Origin: Aggregatilineales bacterium
GTDB lineage: Bacteria > Chloroflexota > Anaerolineae > Aggregatilineales > Phototrophicaceae
DNA: 64,000 bases
Assembly (NCBI GenBank): GCA_030834905.1
Contig: JAUQWZ010000028.1
Coordinates: forward strand, 62,001-126,000
Direction: 5' to 3'
The notes under the pieces were generated by a model, which saw only the letters and a list, made by a program, of their open reading frames with translations, was not told the origin of the DNA and ran no database searches. Positions 1 through 8,346 of this stretch are shown here, in pieces. The first letter of the stretch is position 1, and the number at the start of each line of letters is the position of its first letter. A program made the position numbers and the translations under genes.

Positions 1-518
1 ATCTGGCGCACCGGCTCCTGCGGCGAACTCATGATGACGCCAAAAGCGACCAGCGCGTAAATGATCTGCGTTCCCAGCGCCAGCAAGCCCAGCGGCTGAA
101 GCTCAAAATTGGTCATTTCAGGGGTGAAATCGGCGCTGAAGGCGCTGCCACTCCAGATGATGACCAGCGCCGCGATCAGCAGCAGCGGCGATACCACCAC
201 CAGCCGTTTGATCAGTTTGCCTTGTGGGTCTGCGAAACGGACGATGAACAGAAAATAGGTCAGCGACGACAGCCCGATAGCGCTGGACAGCAGATAGGCG
301 CGCAGACGCTCGTTGAGTCCGAAGCGCAGCCCTTCAAGCGGTCCCGCCAGCGCGATCAGGCTCCAAAGCAGCAGCGAAGCACAAAAGATTGAAAACAGGA
401 AGTTAGTTCTGTCGCGGCGAGGCTGAACCAATACCGCGAACAGCAGCCCACTCATGATGGACAGCATGATCAGGCTGGAAATGGCTACCGTAGCGTTTTC
501 GAGCGAGAGCGTCCCCAC
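1..518 (-). CDS. Multi-pass membrane protein, N-terminal part (3' end outside window)
   Basis: An open frame runs on the minus strand from a GTG codon at 518-516 to the window edge, so only about 172 N-terminal residues are visible. The translation has five hydrophobic helices: roughly residues 8-32, 40-62, 78-100, 110-128 and 145-165, separated by short polar loops rich in Arg on one side. This resembles the multi-TM sensor module found at the N-terminus of some histidine kinases and GGDEF proteins, but no catalytic domain is inside the window, so the function is open. An in-frame ATG at 467 would cut into the first helix, so the GTG start is preferred. A stop codon lies in frame shortly upstream. 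The gene reads away from the YgiT-like/lepB pair on the same strand. Confidence 0.6.
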   Translation of the reverse strand, partial: MGTLSLENATVAISSLIMLSIMSGLLFAVLVQPRRDRTNFLFSIFCASLLLWSLIALAGPLEGLRFGLNERLRAYLLSSAIGLSSLTYFLFIVRFADPQGKLIKRLVVVSPLLLIAALVIIWSGSAFSADFTPEMTNFELQPLGLLALGTQIIYALVAFGVIMSSPQEPVRQ

Positions 519-587
519 GCCGCGTCCCCCGATGCTGTGCGAATTTGGTTCGGCGCGTACTCGACCAGTTATTTCTGATTAGCGCGC

Positions 588-613
588 AGGGGCGCGCCGT
601 GACGCACCCCTAC
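588..613. repeat. Intergenic palindrome of the GTAGGGG family
   Basis: The imperfect palindrome has arms AGGGGCG and CACCCCTAC around a short loop. It sits between the zinc-finger gene and the membrane protein gene, both on the minus strand. It belongs to the dispersed hairpin family described in the findings. Confidence 0.5.
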
Positions 614-645
614 CACAAGCCCAATTACGTGTGCTGAGCCTGCCC

Positions 646-930
646 TTACGGCTTGAGACGCTGCGCCGCGGGCATCTCATTCTCCAGCGGCGTGCGCGTC
701 GTCGAACGCCGCGCGACTTCGGTTGGTAATCGCAACTGCCCTACCAGCGCCTCGATCTGGCTGATCGTCGTCTCTTCAAACTCGTGGTGCTGGCATATGT
801 CACACGTCCAGGAGGGCATGTTCGGTACACTGATCAACATCCCGTGATGAACGCCGCTGTAAGTTGTCACCGTCGGCTGTAAGAAACCGATTTGACACTG
901 CGGGCAGATAAGGGCTGCTGAATTCGCCAT
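646..930 (-). CDS. YgiT-type zinc-finger domain protein
   Basis: This 94-residue protein has two CxxC pairs, C9/C12 (CPQC) and C43/C46 (CDIC), separated by a segment with the TYSG and I-S-V-P-N pattern typical of YgiT-type zinc fingers (the MqsA N-terminal type). The C-terminal 50 residues are polar and lack a clear helix-turn-helix, so it is not a full MqsA antitoxin. No partner toxin gene is adjacent. The start was set at ATG 930 because an excellent Shine-Dalgarno (GGAGGG) lies about five bases upstream. A longer reading frame would run into lepB. It lies directly downstream of lepB (28 bp) on the same strand and may be cotranscribed. Zinc binding is expected from the family; its role here is unknown. 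Confidence 0.7.
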   Translation of the reverse strand: MANSAALICPQCQIGFLQPTVTTYSGVHHGMLISVPNMPSWTCDICQHHEFEETTISQIEALVGQLRLPTEVARRSTTRTPLENEMPAAQRLKP

Positions 931-958
931 TTTTCCCTCCTCTTCAGGATACAACTTG

Positions 959-1540
959 TCAGGACTCCGGAAAACGATAATGTGACACAATCCCCCAGTC
1001 CTGTGGTGGCCAATACCGCACAATCGCCTCGCCGACAATCCGGTGCCGGTCTACCGCGCCAAATACCCGCGAGTCACGACTGTTATTGCGGTTATCGCCC
1101 ATCAGGAAATACTGCCCACTGCCCAATACAACATCACATTGGCTGGAACAACGCACCGGTGAGCCAATGTCGTGCAGGTACGGTTCGCCTAGCGGCTCGC
1201 CGTTTATATACACGCTTCCCTCGCGCACTTCCACATGGTCGCCGGGCAGCCCGATCAGCCGCTTTATCAGCAGCGGATCGTCCACCTGATCATCATCGCC
1301 CGGCGGGTCAAACACCACGATGTCGCCCCGTTCCGGCAGACCGAGCAGGTAGTGAGCGCGGCTTACGATCAGAAACTGCCCCGCCCAGAAATTGGGCTGC
1401 ATACTGGGTCCCTCAATGTAGAAACGCACTGTCGCCAGGTTCACCAGCGTATAGACAAGCGCGATCAGGATTAAGGTTTCCAGGATTTCACGCAGCAAAC
1501 TGGGGCGGCTTAATCGGGGGCGAGGGCTGATAACTGCCAT
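959..1540 (-). CDS. lepB: Signal peptidase I
   Basis: The 193-residue membrane protease removes signal peptides from exported preproteins on the outer face of the cytoplasmic membrane. There is a short basic N-terminus, one membrane helix (about residues 18-39), then box B with the nucleophile Ser46 in EGPSMQP, the general base Lys93 in LIKRLIGLPGD, and box E MGDNRNNSRDSR at 147-158. All catalytic elements are present and the length is normal for a Gram-positive-type single-helix enzyme. A Cys pair (C131/C135) lies in the insert before box E, where some homologues carry a disulfide. The ATG at 1540 is preceded by AAGGAT. It is followed closely by the zinc-finger gene. Confidence 0.95.
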   Translation of the reverse strand: MAVISPRPRLSRPSLLREILETLILIALVYTLVNLATVRFYIEGPSMQPNFWAGQFLIVSRAHYLLGLPERGDIVVFDPPGDDDQVDDPLLIKRLIGLPGDHVEVREGSVYINGEPLGEPYLHDIGSPVRCSSQCDVVLGSGQYFLMGDNRNNSRDSRVFGAVDRHRIVGEAIVRYWPPQDWGIVSHYRFPES

Positions 1541-1894
1541 TCACTCTATCCTTCGCTGGCTGTTTACTCCGCAGCCAGCCTGATGGTGACCAAATCGATA
1601 CCTAAATCCTGCCACACTCGCAGCGCCATATTCAGTGCTGCCGTCTCAAGAAATTCAGTTGAAGCGGCTTGGGAAGAAGTGTGGGCGTGGTTGCAGTCTC
1701 AATTTCTGCAAGGATTACGCTCATTTCACGCACAGGTATATCATTCAATTATATACCGGCTGCCCGCTGGTCACAATGTAACATTTACGTTCTTCGCCAA
1801 ACTCTAATTCAACGCCTAAATTAAACATGTACGTATAATTGGCATTGCTGCCTTATACTTAGTAAAGATAGACGGGACAATCAAGAGGCGTTCA
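1541..1894. other. 354-base intergenic region between divergent lepB and the cyclase gene
   Basis: No convincing gene is visible. The half near the cyclase gene is AT-rich and holds a TATAAT hexamer at 1834-1839 and a TATACT at 1854-1859, but neither has a good -35 box at proper spacing. The region must carry the promoters of both divergent genes. Confidence 0.4.
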
Positions 1895-3472
1895 TTGGCT
1901 GGTGAACTCGTTCTTGTCGTCGATGACGGCAAGGAAAACTGTGACTTTATCGTTCAGTACATCCTGGAACCGAACGGCTATCAGGCGCTGGTCGCCAGAG
2001 ATGGTCGCGAGGGGCTGGATATGATTGCCCGCTACCATCCCGATCTGGTGCTGCTCGATTACCAGATGCCGCGCATGAACGGCGTTGACGTTCTCAACGC
2101 CATGGACACCAACGGCTGGAACATCCCGGTCATCCTGATGACTTTCTACGGCTCAGAAGAAATCGCCATCGAGGTCTTTCGCCTGGGCGTTCGCGACTAT
2201 GTGAAAAAGCCCTTCTCGATTGAGGAGATGATCGCGGCGATTGAGCGCAACATGACCGAAGTGCGCCTGCGCCACGAAAAAGACGCGCTCACCGAACGGC
2301 TGATTCAGGCGAACCGCGAATTGCAGCTTCGGGTGCAGGAATTGAACGTCCTGTACAGTGTCGGCAAGAGCGTCACCTCGCTTGCCGAAATCGAACAGGT
2401 GCTGCCGCGCATTGTCGATGCCGCTATCAAGATCACCGGCGCGGAAGAGTCTTATCTGCATCTCGTTCACAAAGACCGGCTGCTGTGCCAGGCGCAGAAA
2501 CGCCATAATCAGGCGCGCGCCGAAGCCGTCAACTACGAAATCAACGACAGCGTCGCAACCCACGTCGTCAATACCGGGCAGCCGATGCTGCTTTCGCCTG
2601 AGAACAGCAACGGCAGCGCTCCGGCGTCGGTCGCTTACGCGCCGCTGACGCTGCGCAGTTCCGTCATTGGCGTGCTCGGCGTCCGCAATATCTCCGACAG
2701 CGCCCTGCCGTTCACCAAACACCACACCGCCCTGCTCAGCGCCCTGACCGACTACGCAGCGGTTGCTATCCAGAATGCCCGCAACGTCGATCAGATGCGC
2801 CAGACCAAAGAGACGGAAAAAGCCCGCATCCGCAGCACCTTCCAGCGTTTTGTGCCGCCGCAGGTGGTCGATCAAATTCTGGATAACCCCAACCTGCTCC
2901 AGCTTGGCGGCAAGCGCAAAGAGATCAGCGTGCTGTTTGCCGACCTGCGCGGTTATACTGCCTACAGCGAAAACCTGCCGCCCGAAGGCGTGGTCGAGAT
3001 GCTCAACGACTATCTCAGCCTCGCCGCCAACGTCATCCTCTCCTACGGCGGCACGCTCGACAAATACATGGGCGACGGCTTAATGGCGATTTACAACGCC
3101 CCTGACGACGTGGACGATCACATCATGGCGTCGCTGGAATCGGCGCTGACGCTGGCGCAGGCAACGCGGGAAATGGCGGCGCAGCGCAAGGATGGACTGT
3201 CGTTCAGCATCGGCATTCACGTTGGCGAAGCGGTCGTCGGCTACATCGGCACCGACTGCGCCATCAACTACACCGCCGTTGGCGACGTGGTCAATCTCGC
3301 CAAACGCCTGCAAGAATCCGCCAAGCCGGGGCAAATTCTGGTCGAAGAAAGTACCATCCGGCGCATGGGGGGGCGCATCAACTCGCATCCTCTGGGCGAG
3401 ATGAAGGTAAAAGGACGCCAGCGCGTCGCTCAGGTGTACGAGCTTCGAGCAATGACGTCCGAGTCGGGCTAA
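1895..3472 (+). CDS. Response regulator with GAF and class III adenylate cyclase domains
   Basis: The 525-residue protein has three parts. An N-terminal receiver (1-120) has the acidic pair D10/D11, phosphoacceptor D55, T83 and K105. A coiled-coil stretch (125-150) leads to a GAF domain (about 150-297). A class III nucleotide cyclase domain (340-520) follows. In the cyclase the metal aspartates are D350 (FADLRG) and D394 (GDGLM), K390 is the adenine-selecting lysine, T460 sits where class IIIb enzymes have Thr instead of Asp, and N467/R471 are the transition-state pair. It should therefore make cAMP under control of an unidentified kinase and a GAF ligand. The start is TTG at 1895 with AAGAGG seven bases upstream. 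No histidine kinase is adjacent. A diguanylate cyclase reading is excluded by the motifs. Confidence 0.9.
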   Translation: MAGELVLVVDDGKENCDFIVQYILEPNGYQALVARDGREGLDMIARYHPDLVLLDYQMPRMNGVDVLNAMDTNGWNIPVILMTFYGSEEIAIEVFRLGVRDYVKKPFSIEEMIAAIERNMTEVRLRHEKDALTERLIQANRELQLRVQELNVLYSVGKSVTSLAEIEQVLPRIVDAAIKITGAEESYLHLVHKDRLLCQAQKRHNQARAEAVNYEINDSVATHVVNTGQPMLLSPENSNGSAPASVAYAPLTLRSSVIGVLGVRNISDSALPFTKHHTALLSALTDYAAVAIQNARNVDQMRQTKETEKARIRSTFQRFVPPQVVDQILDNPNLLQLGGKRKEISVLFADLRGYTAYSENLPPEGVVEMLNDYLSLAANVILSYGGTLDKYMGDGLMAIYNAPDDVDDHIMASLESALTLAQATREMAAQRKDGLSFSIGIHVGEAVVGYIGTDCAINYTAVGDVVNLAKRLQESAKPGQILVEESTIRRMGGRINSHPLGEMKVKGRQRVAQVYELRAMTSESG

Positions 3473-3677
3473 CCACCGGCTGTCACCGGTGCAGCTTTAA
3501 CCCGTCCATCACCTTGTCAATCGTCTTTCTGGTGTCATACATCGCCATGCCGACCAGCTTGAGTTCGCCCATCCGTTTCGCGTACACGGCGGCGCGAAAA
3601 TAGTTGCAAGCCGGGTATTGGCTATGTCAAACTCACCGGGACGCTACCCGAAATCAACCATGAGGCGCATACCCACC

Positions 3678-4361
3678 ATGTCCCAGACATCCCAACGCTT
3701 TGAGGCGCAAATCGCCCTGACTGCCCGGCTGGACTATCTGCTGTACCTACCGCCGAATTACGACGCCCAAACTGAACAGCAGTTCCCGCTGATTCTGTTT
3801 CTTCATGGTTCGGGCGAACGGGGAAGCGATCTGAATCGGGTCAAGCTGCATGGTATCCCGGAGATTCTCGAAACTGGGCGCGATCTGCCCTTCATCATCG
3901 TGTCCCCTCAGTGTCCGGCAGACTCCCATTGGACGCTGCACGTCGAGGCGCTGAACGCCCTGCTCGACAGTGTTCTGGAGCAGTATCGCGTGGATGAAAA
4001 CAGAGTATACCTGACCGGCTTGAGTATGGGCGGCGCGGGGACGTGGATGCTGGCGGGCGCTTATCCTGAACGCTTCGCTGCCGCTGTCCCTATCTGTGCC
4101 CGTATTGTCCCCCTGCCGCTGCCGCGCCTGAGCCATCTGCCCATCTGGGCATTTCACGGCGACGCCGACGAAGTTGTGCCCGTGAGCGACGCACAGCGCA
4201 CCGCCGACGGGCTGAATGCCATTGGCGGAAACGTCAGGCTGACCATTTACCCCGGCGTCGGGCACGATTCATGGTCACAGACGTACAGCAAGCCCGAATT
4301 GTACGACTGGTTATTGAGCCACCGCCGTCCGCAGCCAGGCTCTGCCGCAAACCGCCGCTGA
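3678..4361 (+). CDS. Alpha/beta hydrolase, phospholipase/carboxylesterase type
   Basis: The 227-residue cytoplasmic serine hydrolase has the oxyanion-hole motif FLHGSGERG (41-49), nucleophile elbow GLSMGG with Ser116, acid Asp164 in FHGDADEVVP, and His196 in PGVGHDSW. This is a complete triad in the arrangement of the dienelactone hydrolase/feruloyl-esterase-like and phospholipase/carboxylesterase families (predicted peptidase group). No signal peptide is seen. The substrate cannot be told from sequence; carboxylic ester hydrolysis is the family-level expectation. Start: ATG 3678 was preferred because GAGGCG lies about ten bases upstream; an ATG at 3618 would add 20 residues that look non-native. 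It is a single gene, followed by the 53-residue gene. Confidence 0.8.
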   Translation: MSQTSQRFEAQIALTARLDYLLYLPPNYDAQTEQQFPLILFLHGSGERGSDLNRVKLHGIPEILETGRDLPFIIVSPQCPADSHWTLHVEALNALLDSVLEQYRVDENRVYLTGLSMGGAGTWMLAGAYPERFAAAVPICARIVPLPLPRLSHLPIWAFHGDADEVVPVSDAQRTADGLNAIGGNVRLTIYPGVGHDSWSQTYSKPELYDWLLSHRRPQPGSAANRR

Positions 4362-4394
4362 TTACCACGATACAACTTTGTGAAAAATTGCACG

Positions 4395-4400
4395 TATACT
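4395..4400 (+). promoter_or_regulatory. Possible -10 box for the 53-residue gene
   Basis: TATACT lies 38 bases before the ATG at 4438. No convincing -35 box is visible at 16-18 bases. Similar GTATACT hexamers occur upstream of the genes at 30428 and 33231. Confidence 0.3.
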
Positions 4401-4437
4401 ATGATCAGTGAGTTCGCTATAAACAGGAGTCGCTGCG

Positions 4438-4599
4438 ATGGAGTCCAAATGCGCAACCTGCTCGATGCGGGTAAAGGCGGAACAGAACCCGAAGTCGTTT
4501 TCAGCGCGGCTGTGGCGCTGGCACACCACCTGGTGTCCCGGCTGGAAAGCCTACCAGCGCGAGCTTGCCACGGTGCGTGACCAGCAGCCGCCGAAATAA
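4438..4599 (+). CDS. 53-residue Cys/Trp-rich small protein
   Basis: This short gene encodes 53 residues starting MESKCATCSMRVKAE. It has a CxxC pair (C5, C8) and a third Cys in a TWCPGW motif (C33), and ends in PPK. The spacing suggests a small zinc-ribbon-like or redox protein, but I do not recognise the family. Support for a real gene: ATG 4438 has AGGAG nine bases upstream, a -10-like TATACT lies upstream, and the frame stops three bases short of the convergent der gene without overlap. It is basic and rich in Trp (three in 34 residues). Related short proteins with an N-terminal CxxC and a W-x-C-P-x-W motif would confirm it. Confidence 0.55.
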   Translation: MESKCATCSMRVKAEQNPKSFSARLWRWHTTWCPGWKAYQRELATVRDQQPPK

Positions 4600-4601
4600 G
4601 C

Positions 4602-5984
4602 CTATTTCTCTTTGATGCCTTCGCGGGCGCGGAAGCTCATCCGCATCGGCGTACCGTCGAAGGGGTACTGCTTGCGGATTTGATTTTCCAGGAAGCGGCG
4701 GTACGTGAAATGCACCAGCCTGGGATCGTTGACGTGGATCAGGATCAGCGGCGGCGCGATTGCCACCTGTGATGCGTACAGGATCTTCAGGCGGCGCGTG
4801 CCCCGAACCGGCGGCGTGTGCGTCTGCACTGCGTCGCGCAGGATCTGGTTGAGTTCGCTCGTCGGGATGCGAACGTGCCGCCCTTCCCACACCCGGTATG
4901 CCGTCTCCAGCACCGTATGAATACGCTGCCCGGTCAGGGCGCTGATGAAGATGATCGGAACGTTGGGCACGAAATTGAATTTGTTGCGCAGCGTTTCCTC
5001 GAAGACGTGATGCGTGTAGTCGTCCTTCTCTACCGCATCCCATTTGTTGACCACCAGCACCACGCTCTTGCCAGCATCAAGCACGTAGCCGGCGACGTGC
5101 TGATCCTGCTCGGTTACGCCGTCGGTGGCGTCGATCAGCACCAGCGCCACGTCGGCGCGCTCGACCGCGTTCATCGCCCGGATAACGCTGAACTTCTCCA
5201 CCCCCGGCTCGATCTTGCCGCGCTTACGAATTCCAGCGGTGTCGATCAGCGTCACGCGCTCATTGTGATAGGTGATATCGGTGTCAATCGCGTCGCGCGT
5301 CGTTCCGGCAATCGGGCTGACGATCACGCGATCCTCGCCCAGCAGGCGGTTCACCAGGCTGCTCTTGCCCACATTCGGTCGCCCGACGATGGCGATCCTG
5401 AGATGATCGTCGTCGGAGTCCTGGTCTTCCTCAAGCAGCGCCTCGCCGCCCGCCGCCTCGAACACCGCGTCGAGCAGATCGCCCACGCCCAACCCGTGAA
5501 TCGAGCTGATCGCGTAGACCTGTTCCAGTCCCAGCCCGTAAAACTCAACCGCGTCGTCAAACCGCTTGACGTGATCCGCCTTGTTGGCGGCGACGATGAC
5601 CGGCTTTTTGGAACGCCGCAGAATCTCGGCGACTTCTTCATCCGCTGCCGTGATGCCCGCTTCGATATCCACCACCATTACGACCACGTCGGCGTCATTC
5701 ACCGCCAGCAGCGCCTGCGCCCGAATCTGCGGCACAAATTCCTTGCTGCCTTCCGCCAGCGGCGACTCATCGCGCGTGCCTTTGGGTTGGTAAACCTCAA
5801 TGCCGCCAGTATCGACGACGCGAAATTCCGCGCCGCGCCAGTCAAATGACGCGATCAGACGGTCGCGAGTCGTGCCCGGAATTTCATCCGTGACCGCCAT
5901 GCGCTCGCCCACCAGACGATTGAACAGCATACTTTTGCCGACATTTGGACGCCCCACCAGAGCAACCAGCGGTTTATGCGCCAT
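4602..5984 (-). CDS. der: Ribosome-associated GTPase Der (EngA)
   Basis: The 460-residue protein is the double-GTPase needed for 50S subunit maturation. It has two tandem G domains, each with GRPNVGKS P-loops (first near residue 11, second near 206), DTGG/DTAG switch II motifs, and NKAD/NKWD specificity motifs. A C-terminal KH-like domain (about 365-455) ends in a basic tail. Length and order match the family. The linker between G domains is acidic (EEDQDSDDD). The ATG at 5984 is followed at once by the MAHKPLVALVGRPNVGKS start. It converges with the 53-residue gene. A likely extended -10 promoter lies at 6066-6074. Confidence 0.97.
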   Translation of the reverse strand: MAHKPLVALVGRPNVGKSMLFNRLVGERMAVTDEIPGTTRDRLIASFDWRGAEFRVVDTGGIEVYQPKGTRDESPLAEGSKEFVPQIRAQALLAVNDADVVVMVVDIEAGITAADEEVAEILRRSKKPVIVAANKADHVKRFDDAVEFYGLGLEQVYAISSIHGLGVGDLLDAVFEAAGGEALLEEDQDSDDDHLRIAIVGRPNVGKSSLVNRLLGEDRVIVSPIAGTTRDAIDTDITYHNERVTLIDTAGIRKRGKIEPGVEKFSVIRAMNAVERADVALVLIDATDGVTEQDQHVAGYVLDAGKSVVLVVNKWDAVEKDDYTHHVFEETLRNKFNFVPNVPIIFISALTGQRIHTVLETAYRVWEGRHVRIPTSELNQILRDAVQTHTPPVRGTRRLKILYASQVAIAPPLILIHVNDPRLVHFTYRRFLENQIRKQYPFDGTPMRMSFRAREGIKEK

Positions 5985-6065
5985 TGTTTCCTCACATCAA
6001 CTACAAACAGGCGAGTGTATCCACAGACCGAAGGACACACCCGCCGATATCTGACATAATATTTC

Positions 6066-6074
6066 ATTCTAGCA
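6066..6074 (-). promoter_or_regulatory. Extended -10 promoter of der
   Basis: On the minus strand the nonamer TGCTAGAAT reads as an extended -10 element about 80 bases before the der ATG. The -35 region is weak, as expected for extended -10 promoters. The same form recurs before tgt, the cytochrome c gene and the lipoprotein at 33918. Confidence 0.4.
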
Positions 6075-6114
6075 TACGAGCGCCCGATTAGACAGGTGAA
6101 ATGTTCCCGCCCGA

Positions 6115-7359
6115 TCAGGGTTCAGCCGTCCCGGCTGGCACTGTATCCGCGCGGGATACCATCACGTCGAGCTGGGCGGGAAGCACCGCAATCGTCGCGC
6201 TGACGTTGGTATCGACCAGCATTGCCGTCGGCACGACGCTGAAGGTGCCGTCGGCGCCTAAACCGCTGACATCGGCGATCACTCGCACGTCTTCCGGTGC
6301 CAGGTCTTCCAGCACCGGCTGCGGCGCAGTGATAATCAGGCTGACTGATGCCGGTTCGAGGCGGTACTCAAGCCCTGCCTGCATCCCGATGCGTTCGATC
6401 TCGATACCGTCAAGCTGCCGTGTCGCCGTCTGGGCGGAAATGCCCACCGTCACGGTGACGTTTGCCTCGCTCAGGGGCGTTAAGCCGGTCGTGCCCAGAT
6501 CAACCGGCACCGTCACCTGAAAATCGCTCGTGCGCCCGGTCAGGTCAATCGGCATGGTGAAGACCGTGTTCGGCACGTCGCCCACCAGATTGCTCGGCAG
6601 GCTGATGTAAATGGTCTTGGGATCGTACTCAAATGACGTGAAGAAATAGCCGGTCGGCAGTTCGCCCGTCGGGCGCGGCGTAATGTTCACTTCGCGCACG
6701 TTCTCGCTCTGCGAGATCGGCACGACTACATGCACCACCTGCGGCGAAACGGTGACGCTGCTGACGACATTGCCATCAGCGTCAACCGGTATCGGGCGAA
6801 TATCGTCCTCGTAATTGATGATCTGATCCTGAAGATCCAGCGACACATGAACTTTCACCACCTGCTCAACCCGGCTCTGCGGACCACTCACCTCAATCTG
6901 AAGCACGTCGAACTGCGGCGCGCCCACTTCCATGTCTGGCGGTGGATCGCTGATGATATTTGCCTCGATAGGCACCTGCTGCGAAGCGACCACTTCGATA
7001 TCTACCGTGATCTGGCTGGGGATGATCGTATTCACCCGACCACGGGCGCTGGTGCCTTCCAACTGCACCGTATGCGTCCCCGGCGCTAAACCGGTCAGGT
7101 CAGCCGTGACCACCACGTCGTCGGTCGTCAGCAGCGTAATATCGCTGCGCTGCCCGACGATCTGCGCCGAAACAACCGATGGCAAGCCCGACTCGTTGGT
7201 GATGACCAAGCCGGGATCATAGGCGGTGCGCAGCGGAATACCCGCCACGCGGCGCTGCTCAAACGGATTAGACTGCGAGACTGCCGTGATCCACACCAGC
7301 ACCGCCAGCAGCAGTGATAATAGAAACCATGACAGGTTCTGGGCGATGATTTGACGCAT
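6115..7359 (-). CDS. cdaR: CdaR-like YbbR-domain regulator of c-di-AMP synthesis
   Basis: The 414-residue protein has one N-terminal membrane helix (about residues 9-30, followed by VSQSNPFEQRR) and an extracytoplasmic region made of about four YbbR-type beta-rich repeats, each with a V-x-V-P-V...T-V core and a G-L-x-P-G pattern. In known systems CdaR binds CdaA in the membrane and tunes its activity. It follows cdaA with a one-base overlap: the cdaA TAA at 7361-7359 and this ATG at 7359 share an A, so translational coupling is likely. ATG 7359 was chosen over an upstream in-frame extension inside cdaA. The third partner of the usual triad, glmM, is not in the window. Confidence 0.85.
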   Translation of the reverse strand: MRQIIAQNLSWFLLSLLLAVLVWITAVSQSNPFEQRRVAGIPLRTAYDPGLVITNESGLPSVVSAQIVGQRSDITLLTTDDVVVTADLTGLAPGTHTVQLEGTSARGRVNTIIPSQITVDIEVVASQQVPIEANIISDPPPDMEVGAPQFDVLQIEVSGPQSRVEQVVKVHVSLDLQDQIINYEDDIRPIPVDADGNVVSSVTVSPQVVHVVVPISQSENVREVNITPRPTGELPTGYFFTSFEYDPKTIYISLPSNLVGDVPNTVFTMPIDLTGRTSDFQVTVPVDLGTTGLTPLSEANVTVTVGISAQTATRQLDGIEIERIGMQAGLEYRLEPASVSLIITAPQPVLEDLAPEDVRVIADVSGLGADGTFSVVPTAMLVDTNVSATIAVLPAQLDVMVSRADTVPAGTAEP

Positions 7360-8222
7360 TATGCCTGCTTCCGCTGTTCGCGAACGCGGCTGGCGAGCAG
7401 TGCGATGCCGTCGCGCGCGCGCTGCCACATCGACTGCGTTCGCGTTTGTTCAGGTCCGTAAAAGGCGTTGAGGATCGTCCTCAATCGTTTGCCATCCAGC
7501 CGCGTGATCAGCCTGCCGCCGTTGGCAATCGAGATGCGCCCGGTTTCTTCAGAGACAACCACGCAAACGGCGTCGCTGATCTCGCTCATGCCAATCGCGG
7601 CGCGATGGCGCGTGCCTAGCTTGGGCGTCGTCAGCGTTCGCGCCGAAGACAGCGGCAGCACCGAAGCCGCCGAAGCGACCCGTCCATCATTGCTGACAAT
7701 TGCCGCGCCGTCGTGCAGTTCGGTTTTGGGCCAGAAGATGGTGAGCAGAAGCTGCGGGCTGACGTCGGCGTTGAGCGCCACGCCGGTGCGGATAAATTCC
7801 TGAAGGCTGCTGTTGCGTTCCAGAACGATCAGCGCGCCATGACGCCGTTCAGACAGACGCTCGGCGGCAGTGCAGATATCGTCGATGATTTTTAGACGGA
7901 TATCATCGGGTGCCTGGCGGGCGGCAAAAAACCCGGCGCGTCCCAGGCGTTCCAGCGCCCGGCGCAGTTCCGGCTGAAAGATGACCGGAATGGCGACGGC
8001 GGCGAAGGTGAGGATGTTTTGCAGCAGCCACTGGAGCGCGGTAAGCTGAAGCACGCTGGTCACAATGACGACGACGCCCAGCAGCACCACCACGCCGCGC
8101 AGCAGCGCCATCGCCTGCGTTCCCCGAATGAGAAAACTCAAGCCAAAGAACAGCAGCGCCACTAACAGGATGTCTACGATGGCGCGCAGATCAATGTTGC
8201 TGAGGGCGTAGATGATTTCCAA
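7359..8222 (-). CDS. cdaA: Diadenylate cyclase CdaA
   Basis: This membrane enzyme condenses two ATP into c-di-AMP. The 287 residues hold three N-terminal membrane helices (about 12-32, 38-60, 66-83) and a DisA_N/DAC domain (about 85-260). The signature DGA motif is at 171-173 and the RHR motif at 205-207, followed by SEETG at 224-228; all catalytic motifs are intact. The C-terminus is basic. It is first in a two-gene operon with the YbbR-domain protein. A palindrome of the GTAGGGG family sits just upstream, between it and the TPR gene. c-di-AMP normally controls potassium and osmolyte transport; a TrkA-domain channel lies 29 kb away in this window. Confidence 0.95.
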   Translation of the reverse strand: MEIIYALSNIDLRAIVDILLVALLFFGLSFLIRGTQAMALLRGVVVLLGVVVIVTSVLQLTALQWLLQNILTFAAVAIPVIFQPELRRALERLGRAGFFAARQAPDDIRLKIIDDICTAAERLSERRHGALIVLERNSSLQEFIRTGVALNADVSPQLLLTIFWPKTELHDGAAIVSNDGRVASAASVLPLSSARTLTTPKLGTRHRAAIGMSEISDAVCVVVSEETGRISIANGGRLITRLDGKRLRTILNAFYGPEQTRTQSMWQRARDGIALLASRVREQRKQA

Positions 8223-8257
8223 CTCGTCTTACCTCACATGGTCGCTCTTTAGCACAG

Positions 8258-8284
8258 AGGCGCAGTGTCAACTGCGCCCCTGTA
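8258..8284. repeat. Intergenic palindrome of the GTAGGGG family
   Basis: Perfect 8-bp arms GGCGCAGT (8259-8266) and ACTGCGCC (8271-8278) surround a GTCA loop, followed by CCTGTAG. It separates the TPR gene from cdaA on the minus strand. Confidence 0.6.
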
Positions 8285-8346
8285 GTTCACCACTGCCGAT
8301 TGACTTCCGCAAACATTTCACTGTGCATTACTCATTTATCTTACCG

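Noticed and set aside
1834..1839. TATAAT as the promoter of the cyclase gene
   Set aside because: No -35 hexamer or extended TG at correct spacing, so it is only mentioned in the intergenic note.
4818..5849. 343-residue plus-strand frame inside der
   Set aside because: Der is intact; the frame has no recognisable motif and no start signal.
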